Origin: Beroe forskalii
Taxonomy: Eukaryota > Ctenophora > Nuda > Beroida > Beroidae
Length of the DNA stretch: 64,000 nt
Direction of reading: 5' to 3'
NCBI GenBank assembly: GCA_011033025.1
Contig: WFMF01000024.1
Span: 806,001 to 870,000, forward strand
The notes beneath the pieces were generated by a model. The model saw only the letters and a program-made list of their open reading frames with translations, did no database searches and was not told the DNA's origin. Positions 43,611 through 53,506 of the stretch are shown piece by piece (position 1 is the stretch's first letter; every line of letters begins with the position of its first letter). Position numbers and translations under genes: made by a program.

Positions 43611-44600
43611 GCAGAATCTATGGCAAATGACCACATCGCAAAATCGCCGACTTGGTGCCGGCTAGGCGCGGAGGCGCCAATCAGCGCCGATGGAAAATCA
43701 ACCATTTTCCATTGGCGGTCGTCGGCGCTGATTGGTCAGGCTCGAGTAAGCATGGCGTGACTCACGCTCCTGATTATGCAGCTATGATATCTCAAAAGTC
43801 TGGAGCATTTTAAAGAGCTTATTTTCGAATATTTAGAGAAAGAGAAGTGATTTACTTCACTCAAAACTGCTTGCCGGGTGGAAATCTCCCCAAGGATGGA
43901 GAAGAGAATGAATGAAATTGTGACACATCTCTAAAGGCTCGAACAAAGTTAAACCAGCTCTACATACGTTATCAACCAGCGGATTCGGTCACTCCAGACA
44001 TAGGAAAGCAGGGAGAATTAACAGTACTATTTATTAAGTACTCATCAAGTATCTATATTTTATTATTATTATTAATTGGGTATTTACAACATACATTGGA
44101 ATGTTTTGAAAGAAAACACAGATAAGCTGCCATATGAAAGAGAGCAATGCCCCGGTGCAAGGCCTAAAATGTCCGGATTTTAATAATAATTCTAAATTCA
44201 GAAGGATTGGGAGGAGATACCATGAATTAATAATACCTACATTAGGACGGGTGACACAGGGGGTGAATGTTTACATCGAAAACACCAGGCTTGCTGACAA
44301 AGAGAAGGATTGACGCTGGGGTTCTTGCCGACGCATAGGAATGTGGGTTCAAATCCCCCTCAGGGTACTTCGACTTCTCGGATTAGCATTTTTTGTTGAA
44401 GTATTCAATCTTTTTTGGTGAGAAAGCACAATTGGGTGTGGTTTAGACGGTTTAAACAAAAAATACATTACGTTTCATCATAGATGCCCTTTATTAAAAT
44501 GTAATAATGAAAAAAGGATTATCAAATAATTATAAATTTTATAATTCAACAAGTGTGACTTTGGGCATGTTTGGGCATTTTTGAAGCTCAGCACCTGGCG
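43611..44600. other. Spacer with a GC-rich inverted repeat and a dispersed repeat
   Basis: Inverted repeat at about 43675-43737 (GGCGCCAATCAGCGCCGATG against CGTCGGCGCTGATTGG). The stretch 44120-44230 (CAGATAAGCTGCCATATGAA) recurs diverged at 61645-61815. GGGTTCAAATCCCC at 44348 resembles a B box but no tRNA fold was seen. No gene. Confidence 0.4.
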
Positions 44601-44624
44601 TTCTTCTCTAATAACCGAGTTACA

Positions 44625-44830
44625 TGTCTAAAGTGACATCTTTCTACTTTTCTAAGAGGAATTTAGTTTGACGACCAAGTCAGTGCAGGGCCCATATTCT
44701 ACAGGGATTTGTATTTCAATGAAAAACACCGACAAATTCCTCGTCAGTATGCAGTGTACACTCTTCCCCACACACCCGGATCATGAGGTCGCAAGTAGAC
44801 TTGAACCAGGAATATCCATCCAAGTCGCTA
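44625..44830 (+). pseudogene. IFYR module, broken copy
   Basis: DDQVSAGPIFYRDLYFNEKH, then RQIPRQYAVYTLPHTPGS, then stop. The acceptor-like CTAAGAGGAATTTAG precedes it, as in the 49.6-kb copy. Confidence 0.35.
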
Positions 44831-45241
44831 TATAGTTAATTAAATATGAGTTAAAATATATATTTATTAGTTGATTGTTATATTGTTATCTGGTTATTAT
44901 TTTACTTGATTCTATTATTTAATTTTTTATAAGTTAGTTTCAATACTCCTGTTCAACCCGAAATTATAAATTACAATTTGCGAAATTATAAATTACAATT
45001 TGCGAAATTTCAAAAGTCACATGAGATTATTACGTTCTATAGTCCAGGGCCTATGGCCGGACTCACGCCCAAGTTCTACATCACTTGTACAAATTATGGA
45101 CTTGGGGGTTGGTTACAAGGAGCCCTAAAGTGGCCCTACCTTGGTTCATGCTGGTTAGGGGAAGATCTCACTTTGAAATAAATAACAGTAGCCAAGTTCA
45201 TGATTAGACCAAATGAAATGTTAACCCTTGAAAGTATCCTC

Positions 45242-45430
45242 TGGGAATGACGAGCTATATAGCGGGCTAGGTGGTTAGCTGTACCTAGCATTAGAGTTAT
45301 AGTAGGACACTTCAACAAACCTCCTCCCGGCTTCAGGAACAAGAAAGATATACATTACACACAGAGTCTTGAGAATATACTATTATTCGGGGAGCCAGTC
45401 CAACAAGAAAATCCCAAAACAGAGTTATTT
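45242..45430 (+). pseudogene. FNKPP module, copy 1
   Basis: RVIVGHFNKPPPGFRNKKDI, then HYTQSLENILLFGEP. The second copy at 51234-51416 reads RVIVGFFNKPPLGFRNKKDM and HYTQSLENILLFVEPFQRRL, ending in TAA. Mostly silent or conservative differences. No family recognised. Confidence 0.35.
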
Positions 45431-46446
45431 AGTTAATTATCATTAATATTACATAATGGAACAAATTATGCTAATAATATGCTAATTAAGGTTGAAGGCA
45501 AAAGAGGGATTAGTGTTCATAGAGGTCAAATAGGGAGTCGACAGAGCTATCAGACAGCGCAAACCACGTTTCCTTGTCAAAGACCTAAACCATTTTCAGG
45601 TCCATTGACAGACTAGAAGGGAAATAAGAATTAAAGAGACATACGAAAGAGAAAAGAAATAAGAATTAAATAAGAATTAAAGTGATGCAAAGACAAGTTG
45701 CAGATGCAACAACCACACATCAGTTAAGATGAGATTCTTGACAGCTACTGCAACTAGCACCACTGCATACCATAAAAATTCATTTTTATAAAACCACGAG
45801 TTATAAAAACGCCCCTTCAAACAAGGAAAGTCGCATTAACGAGCTGCAAAGTGGTCACACAAGGCACTGTGTAACTTGTGGAAGCAGGGAAGGAAAGACA
45901 TGAGGTTATGGTGGTTCTCTGGGCATCTTTCTTGAGCATTGGGAAATCAGAGGAACCTGACGAAGTCATCTCACACTGGTCAACTATGATGTACAGACTG
46001 CATTGAAATTTTCATGGGACACTGAATTTCTGTTAACAGTGTTAACATTTAACTTTGGGTCTGAATTAGCTAAATTTTTGAATTAATAATTTTAAGTTTA
46101 TTTTATGATAGTTATAGCAGCTTTAAAGTTCGGGAGAACTTAAATTTTTTTGGGGTGAATATTATAAGGCGTCTTAGAAGTCCCTTAGGCGCCTTAGAAG
46201 TAAGACAAACTAACTTCAAACTAAAACAAGTATTCCTGAAAGAGACGGTTAGTTTCAACGGGCAGAGCTTTCACCAGGGAGAACAAAGCTCCCGAGAGTA
46301 TATTGAAGACAGCTTAGCCCGAAGGCTGAGCTCAGTGGTTGCTCCGACAGTGCTCCGTTTGAGAACTGAACTGAACTGTCTCAGCAGCTACTATATGAAC
46401 GTGTGTGACGTGTAGTGAGGCACTGCCACATAAGCACATATATCAG
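45290..46446 (+). repeat. Segmental duplication, left copy, part 1
   Basis: Matches 51260-52458 closely, from AGAGTTATAGT to GAGGCACTGCCACAT, with small indels and an 11-base difference (GACAGTGCTCC) at 46347. It contains an 86-codon frame (MNIIRRLRSPLGALEVRQTN, starting at GTG) that reads through an inverted-repeat arm, so it is unlikely to be protein. Confidence 0.75.
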
Positions 46447-46685
46447 CTCAACTGACTCAGGTGCACCTCACTACAGCACTACACGACACTGGCATTAGAA
46501 ACCGAAATGCACTACATTATACAATATACAATATATAAAATAATCTATTTTGTACGGTACACTTATGAGGGACTTCTGAGACGCCTTATAATATTCACCC
46601 CCCAAAAAATTAAAGTTCTCCCGAAGCTGCTATAACTATCATAAAATAAACTTAAAATAATTAACTCAAAAATTGCGAAGTAAAC
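46070..46685. mobile_element. Foldback-type element with about 115-bp inverted arms
   Basis: Left arm 46070-46200 (ATTTTATGATAGTTATAGCA, AATATTATAAGGCGTCTTAG) and right arm 46565-46685 are reverse complements. The duplicate at 52107 has the left arm only, because the duplication lacks the right half. No transposase. Confidence 0.65.
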
Positions 46686-48104
46686 AGTCATTCATCTCCT
46701 ACGTTCCCTCATCCTCCAGCTAAAGCAAGATCGGGAAACGATTCACCTGTAGTTACAAAAAATTAACCTTAATACCCTGCCATTTATATAGAAATAAGCC
46801 AGGACCACCAACAGACGAGGGTGAGGATGATGTCCCAGATTTATCGTCAGACCAAATCAGCGAACAAGAGTGTGCAGAAGATTCATCATCTTAATCTGGA
46901 GACTTCGAGTCAAATGAGGAAAAAAGACACAGCCACGCGAAACTACCAAGAAGAAGCACACTGGTAAGAACTAAGAAAAGCTCCTGATAGATACACAGGT
47001 GGACGGTAAAATTTGTTACACCAACAATCTATATATTTTCATCTACAAACTACAATCAGCAAGTCATTAATATACGAGCTCACTGATTGGCTGCAAGATG
47101 AGAACCCTCTTCTAGATCTCTCCTGCAGCCATAGCTAAGCTTGCTAAACGATGACAAAGAACTTCAGGAAGAAGCTCTGGCACGCCCCAAATGCCCTGGA
47201 GATGGCAAATATCAGTCAAACATAGAAGACTTCTCAGTTGGAATCAGCCTTAGAGGAATTCATTTACGTTGCTAAGTTCAACAAGACTATATAATTCACC
47301 ACCACAATTGCAGGACGATTGGCTATCCATATCATTCTATATCAATCGATATCATTTTATATCATTTTATATCATAAAAGGACAGCCGCTAGCAGAATGT
47401 CAACAATGTAGTGCTAACATTTGGTGCTAACATCACAGACTTGCAACAGGCAATCAAAAGCCAAAAGGGCAGGTTCAGAAGAAACCTCAGATTTATTATA
47501 ATTAACTTTATATTAACTTTATATATTATTAACTTTGGGCCTAACTTTATATTAACTTTTTAAGTATTAACTGTTACATATTAATTTTACATATTATTAT
47601 ACCCCAACATTCAACAAGTCCGGTGAACTCCACACTGTTGATATTCGTTTTTATTATTATATTATATTATCATTCAGATTAGTATATTTCCCCTTATATC
47701 CCTTTACTTTGATATAGTTAATAGTTATTCCCCCGTGAAAAACTCCCTTATATCTGAATATAATATACTCAACATACTCTTCCTTCTTAGGCTAGATGAT
47801 TCTTTACTCCTTATGATAACTGACTTTCCCTTGGTTCTGGCTTTCTGGGTACGGGTTCCGGTATTCTTCCACTCTAAATATCACACACCTAAAATCGTGG
47901 CAATCAACAACCAGCTGGATCCCCTCCCCCTATCTGCCCTAACACAAAAAGGAAAAGGGTTGAACCTGTTGTAGTTTTCGGAGTCTTGCATGGGAGCAAA
48001 AAGTTCCAGAAGCTAGAGTTCCCTGCTCTTCAGCCCACTCTCCGAACGAAGAGAAAATGGTATAAGACCAGATAACAAAGGCATTGCAGGAAGACCCGAG
48101 TGGC
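46686..48104. other. Region absent from the second duplicate
   Basis: AT-rich. It has TATCATTTTATATCA repeats near 47330-47372 and TTATATTAACTTTATA-type repeats near 47505-47560. No frame longer than about 80 codons and no recognised element. Confidence 0.3.
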
Positions 48105-48900
48105 AAGGTCAGCTCAGTAGAGAAATGTGGCCTTGCCCTCGAAAGACTCAGACTCTGGATTGAAATAATCACCCAGGAGCCGCCGCCTACTGGAGGACTC
48201 GGACCACAAGTATCAGGACATTGAATACGAGCAGTATTTCGAAGAGTACAGAGAGTTCAAAAGAGAGAAAGAGTCGACCATTTTCTTCTATATCAAGAAC
48301 AGGGCTGGTGAGTGCAACCGCGCCATCGAGGCCAAGGTTGATGCCATACAACAAGTGGTGGCAGACGAAGAATTTGAGGAGATGGGGAAGTGATAAGGGA
48401 TGCTGTAGCAGGCATCGTCGTAGAGTTGTGGTGGTTGTTTAATCTCGACAAGGCGGTAGACGACAAGTAATGCCTCCAGAGATCAGACTACTGAAGCACC
48501 CAAATCAACTGCTGCAACAACCAGAATGCAAGGCCCCAGTTTCAGATAGGTCATCCGACCTGAGTTTCATAATTCTTTTCATTTCCTATCTACCGAATAC
48601 TACAGTTTTCTAATAATAGGGTACCTCGTATCCTACGATCGTATTTTATTTTCAATGGTTTGAATTCTGAAATTTAGAAGAAGTGATTCGGGTAATAGCT
48701 AGGTGGGGTGCGCCAGACGTGAGCCGACCAACCGAGTCCCGAGGAGCACATCTGGTGACCCCCGCCAAGTCTCACACTGTGCCCACGAGTTACAGGAATG
48801 ATATCATTTTGGAAGGGATTTAGGGCCTGAGATATTAGATATAGCAGGAGTTACGAGTTCGAGTCTGAGCCCCATATGGCATATATTATATCATCATTGC
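48105..48900 (+). repeat. Segmental duplication, left copy, part 2
   Basis: Matches 52461-53235, including GAAATGTGGCCTTGCCCTCG, GGTACCTCGTATCCTACGAT and GAGCCGACCAACCGAGTCCC. It carries a 71-codon acidic frame ending at 48393 (YEQYFEEYREFKREKEST), broken upstream by TAA at about 48167 where the other copy has AAA. Confidence 0.75.
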
Positions 48901-49560
48901 CACGGAATGTTTCACTCAGTTAAACTTTTTCTCCATGAATTTATACTGTAATAATACATTAAATTTATCCATTCACGACTTAAAACTTTATCAAACTTGT
49001 ATTTAGCTATCAAGAGTACTGTGGTTACAAAATGGATCTTGTACCCGAACACCCAAATAGTGAAAACTGAAATAATTATGTGTATATCAATCAAACGGAG
49101 GGCGGCAAAGACAGGCACTGACTTTCTGTAAGTGAAAAAATTGCATAGATTTTTTTGCTAAGTTGATGACGTCATAATGACGCGATAATGACGTCACCAG
49201 AACTTCTCTTATAGCCTATTACCTAATTCTATCTTAGATGACCAATTCTACAGGCATAATATTAATTAAGCCCCCTTCCAGCAGGCGCCCCTGCCAATTT
49301 AATGTTAACTTCTGCCCAATTTGAATGAATCCTGCCGATTTATCATGCCTGCCAGGTGATCTAATTAAGGCAGGATTGTTCGCAGTATTATTCACCGATT
49401 CGGCAGGATTTGATACTAATTATTTATCCACTAATCCTGCCAAATTGGCTCAAACCATGCCCTCAACAACGCCATGTCCAGTAATTTCGCAGGATTCTCT
49501 GTTAATTTTGGACGTCTTCTTCTGGAGCATGATTTGATTAGGGTAACTACATTATAGCTG
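48901..49560. other. Spacer without recognised gene
   Basis: Contains CRE-like TGACGTCATAATGACGCG and AATGACGTCACC near 49164-49198. CCTGCC/GGCAGG words in both orientations run between 49270 and 49500 (CCTGCCAATTTAA, CCTGCCGATTTAT, GGCAGGATTTG), suggesting a decayed inverted repeat. Confidence 0.3.
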
Positions 49561-49589
49561 TTTCGAACCTTAAGTGACATCTTTCTAAG

Positions 49590-49830
49590 AGGAATTTAGT
49601 TTGAGGACCAAGTCAGTGCAGGGCCCATATTCTACAGGGATTTGTATTTCGATGAAAATCACCGACAAATTCCTCGTCAGTACAGTGTACACTCTTTCCT
49701 GCACACCTGCATTGTCGCAAGTGGACTTGAACCAGGAATATCCATCCATATCGATGCGTGGATCCCAAGAAGGTTCGAAGACAAAGATGGGGCTTTCATT
49801 GAGTTAATGAAAGTTAATGTAATACTGTAA
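49590..49830 (+). CDS. IFYR module, most intact copy
   Basis: After the acceptor-like TTTCTAAGAGGAATTTAG the frame reads EDQVSAGPIFYRDLYFDENH, then RQIPRQYSVHSFLHTC, then HIDAWIPRRFEDKDGAFIEL, ending VNVIL-TAA: about 78 codons, uninterrupted. Copies at 44680 and 49985 share the start but lose the frame. Probably an exon of an unknown gene. The first in-frame codon is not ATG, which fits an internal or last exon. Confidence 0.4.
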
Positions 49831-49979
49831 TAGAGTGAGCCAACTGAGAACCTTTCAAATTTTAGGAAAAAGTTGTTTTATTTGAATCTTTTTATTAATA
49901 AAATATGGGGGGTATACCATGATATATTATGGTTCCTCTATTGGTCAGTTAGCAGAGAGCGAATCACAACCGAATGTCG

Positions 49980-50227
49980 GATTGTTAAGACCAAGTCAGT
50001 GCAGGGTGCATATTCTACAGGAATTTGTATTTCGATGAAAAACACCGACAAATTCCTTATCAGTACAGTCTTTTACTTTTTTGTCTTTTACTTTACACCC
50101 GGATTTTGATGTCACCGGCAGACTTGAACCAGGACTATCCACCCATATCGATATTTGGATCGCGAGAAGGTTCGATAATGATCAAGGAGCTTTTGTTAAG
50201 CTGATAAAAATCCATGTGATAGACTGA
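49980..50227 (+). pseudogene. IFYR module, frame-shifted copy
   Basis: KDQVSAGCIFYRNLYFDEKH, RQIPYQYS, then a T-rich insertion disrupts the frame. Downstream, LEPGLSTHIDIWIARRFDND and GAFVKLIKIHVID-TGA continue the family in another frame. Confidence 0.4.
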
Positions 50228-51233
50228 GGCGCAATCAAATTTGAGAAAAAATGTTTTATTTGCGTCTATTATATATCATGTGGGGGCAGGTTAAGCATGT
50301 GGTATGTCTCATACCATGATTTATGGTTCTTCTATTGGTCAGTGAGGTTTGAAAAATTCTAACATGATCCACAATAAAAATGTGTAATACATTCCCTTTT
50401 GAAACACTGTGCATTCATTTTATGCAGAAGATTGATACCAAGGACTTAAGCGACACCATCCTATAAGCACACGGTCAAGTGAGAAGCAAAAACATCCACC
50501 TAAAAATTGACTGCCTACTCAAATTCCTGATAATGACGTAGTTCGGGGCACACGTGGTCATATTTGACAGTCATGTGACTGGAATAAGTCACGTGATTAA
50601 AATTGGGGGCTATTAAATATTAATGGGTTATTTGGGTCACGTGATCAATATGCTAATTATGCACATGTGGGTAACAAATGACATTGACAGCGATGACTGA
50701 TGTTTTTGATGATTTAGATGTGGAGTCAGATACAAGGATCTTGTCAAACAGGACTTTTGGAACTGTAACAGATTGAACCATTTAGACCGTGGAGCAGGGT
50801 TCCTGCTGGAATACTGGGCTAGGAAGGACCATACTGCTTCGCTCCTTACCCAGCCCAAAACCAGAACTGATCAGCCAAAGGAGGGCACACCCAATAATAA
50901 TTCAAATTTAATGGACAACTCCATTTAAAATGTTTTCATTGATACGACGAAAAGACAGGGAGATTTAACAGTAATCAAGTATGAAATATAACGGTTACAT
51001 AGTGTGTTATCAGTGAAGGTTTCAACCCATACAAGGAAAAATAGGGAAATGGATTGGAGGTCAAGGAGGAATTGCCCTTCCTGTCAAAAAACTCAAACAG
51101 AATATCAGAGACCGCAGCATAAGTTCCCTTTTGAAAGATCTTAACCCATTTCCATGCAAAATCCTCTGAGTATTTTATAAGATCTTAAGATTGTAGAGAA
51201 GTTTCAAGTCTTTAGATGTCAAGTAGGCCTTTT
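50228..51233. other. Spacer without recognised gene
   Basis: TCACGTGAT and GGTCACGTG words cluster at 50550-50645. No conserved frame. The right end joins the FNKPP module copy. Confidence 0.3.
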
Positions 51234-51416
51234 CACTCGAAGACATCTTGGAAGACATCCCAGCAGAGTTATAGTTGGATTCTTCAATAAACCTCCTCTT
51301 GGTTTCAGGAACAAAAAAGATATGCACTATACACAGAGTCTTGAGAATATACTATTATTCGTGGAGCCATTCCAACGAAGACTAAGAAAATCCCAAAACA
51401 GAGTTATTTATCATTA
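51234..51416 (+). pseudogene. FNKPP module, copy 2
   Basis: Open for about 60 codons: TRRHLGRHPSRVIVGFFNKP, then PLGFRNKKDMHYTQSLEN, then LRKSQNRVIYH-TAA. Starts after AGGCCTTTTCACTCG without ATG, so it would be an exon. Unknown family. Confidence 0.35.
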
Positions 51417-51939
51417 ATGCTTTTAAAATGTATAATGGTACACATTATGCTAATAATATACTAATTAACTAATCAAGGAAGGTTGAAGGAAAACGAGGGA
51501 TTAGTGTTCATAGAGGTCAAATAGGGAGTCGACAGAGCTATCAGACAGCGTGAACCACGTTTCCTAGTCAAAGAACTAAACCATTTTCAGGGCCATTGAC
51601 AGAGAAGGGAAATAAGAATTAAAGAGAAATACGAAAGAGAAGAGAAATAAGAATTAAATAAGAATTAATGTGATGCAAAGACAAGTTGCAGATGCAACAA
51701 TCACACTTTAGTTAAGGTGAGATTCGTGACAGCTACAGTACTGCAACTAGCACCACTGCATACCATAAAAATTCATTTTTATAAAACCACGATTTATAAA
51801 AACGCCCCTTCGACCAAGGAAAGTCGCAACGAGCAGCAAAGTGGTCACACAAGGCACTGTGTAACTTGTGGAAGCAGGGAAGGAAAGAAAGAGAGGTTAT
51901 CGTGGTTCTCTGGGCAGCTTTCTTGAGCATTGGGAAATC

Positions 51940-52008
51940 GGAGGAACCTGACGAAGTCATCTCACACTGGTCAGTGACCAGTGTGAGATGACTTCGTCAG
52001 GTTCCTCC
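51940..52008. repeat. Perfect 69-bp palindrome unique to one duplicate
   Basis: GGAGGAACCTGACGAAGTCA runs on to a centre at G51974, then its exact complement back to 52008 (34-bp arms). The left duplicate (45951-45990) has only one arm followed by ACTATGATGTAC. So the second arm was added by a local inverted duplication. Confidence 0.9.
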
Positions 52009-52474
52009 AGTGGTCACCTATGATGTACAGACTGCATTGAAATTTTCATGGGACACTGAATTTCTGTTTACAGTGTTAACATTTAACTTTGGGTCTGAAT
52101 TAGCTAAATTTTTGAATTAATAATTTTAAGTTTATTTTATGATAGTTATAGCAGCTTTAAAGTTCGGGAGAACTTTAATTTTTTTGGGGGGTGAATATTA
52201 TAAGGCGTCTTAGAAGTCCCTTAGGCGCCTTAGAAGTAAGACAAACTAACTTCAAACTAAAACAAGTATTCCTGAAAGAGACGGTTAGTTTCAACGGGCA
52301 GAGCTTTCACCAGGGAGAACAAAGCTCCCGAGAGTATATTGAAGACAGCTTAGCCCGAAGGCTGAGCTCAGTGGTTGCTCCGTTTGAGAACTGAACTGAA
52401 CTGTCTCAGCAGCTACTATATGAACGTGTGTGACGTGTAGTGAGGCACTGCCACATTTAGCACAGTAGAGAAAT

Positions 52475-52744
52475 GTGGCCTTGCCCTCGAAAGACTCAGT
52501 CTCTGGATTGAAAAAATCACCCAGGAGCTGCCGCCTGCTGGAGGACTCGGAGCACAAGTATCAGGACATTGAATACGAGCAGTATTTCGAAGAGTACAGA
52601 GAGTTCAAAAGAGAGAAAGAGTCGACCATTTTCTTCTATATCAAGAACAGGGCTGGTGAGTGCAGCCGCGCCATCGAGGCCAAGGTTGATGCCATACAAC
52701 AAGTGGTGGTGGCAGACGAAGAATTTGAGGAGATGGGGAAGTGA
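52475..52744 (+). CDS. Acidic, charged open frame, intact copy
   Basis: 89 codons from GTG: ALPSKDSVSGLKKSPRSCRL, then LEDSEHKYQDIEYEQYFEEY, then REFKREKESTIFFYIKNRAG, then AKVDAIQQVVVADEEFEEMG to TGA. No in-frame ATG and a TAG just upstream, so it would be an exon. A second frame (EKCGLALERLSLWIEKITQE) is also open over the first 30 codons. Paired copy at 48180-48393. One codon (Val) length difference keeps frame. Unknown family, partly coiled-coil-like. Confidence 0.35.
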   Translation: MALPSKDSVSGLKKSPRSCRLLEDSEHKYQDIEYEQYFEEYREFKREKESTIFFYIKNRAGECSRAIEAKVDAIQQVVVADEEFEEMGK

Positions 52745-53506
52745 TAAGGGATGCTGTAGCAGGCATCGTCGTAGAGTTGTGGTGGTTGTTTAATCTCGAC
52801 AAAGCGGTAGACGACAAGTAATGCCTTCAGAGATCAGACTACTGAAGCACCCAAATCAACTGCTGCAACTACCAGAATGCAAGGCCCCGGTATTTGATAG
52901 GTCATCAGACCTGAGTTTCATAATTCTTTTCATTTCCAATCAACCTGATACTATAGCTTTCTAATAATAGGGTACCTCGTATCCTACGATCGTATTTTAT
53001 TTTCAATGGTTTGAATTCTGAAATTTAGAAGAAGTGATTCGGGTAGGAGCTAGGTTGGGTGAGCCAGACGTGAGCCGACCAACTGAGTCCCGAGGAACGC
53101 ATCTGGTGACCCCCGCCAAAGCTCACACTACTGTGCCTATGATCTGTTACTGGGATGATATTATTTTGGAAAGGATTTAGGGCCTGAGATATTCGATACA
53201 GTATAGCAGGAGTTACGACTTTGAGTCTGAGATTTGAGAATTTGTCCGGGGGCCCTGTGCCCGCCCTGTTTGCCAGGGCTTAAAACGAGCTGATTATGAT
53301 GAAGTAGTTTAGTATAATACTCTGATTGATTGCCAGCCATTATGTTGATAAATTAGCCATAATTTTGTCATGACGTTCTTACTACACTGGATCAAGTCAG
53401 TTGAATACGTTCACCTGCAGGGGCGAACACCTAAGGGCGCATATTGTGGAATGAAACACATCACATACTTGTTTATATGTTATTTCAGTAGGCAACTTGG
53501 TACTCT

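Larger units (their letters stand above)
51260..53240 (+). repeat. Segmental duplication, right copy
   Basis: Corresponds to 45290-46446 joined directly to 48105-48900. The junction is at GCCACATTTAGCACAGTAGAG (about 52453-52470), where the left copy has 1.66 kb more. It also contains a 69-bp palindrome not present in the left copy. Confidence 0.75.

Noticed and set aside
44345-44362. GGGTTCAAATCCCC, a B-box-like word suggesting a tRNA or tRNA-derived SINE
   Set aside because: No convincing A box, acceptor pairing or anticodon arm was found. A similar GAGTTCGAGTC near 48858 is equally unsupported.
46155-46415. 86-codon frame MNIIRRLRSPLGALEV and its copy at 52191
   Set aside because: It starts at GTG inside a foldback arm and its two copies differ by an 11-base, frame-breaking indel.
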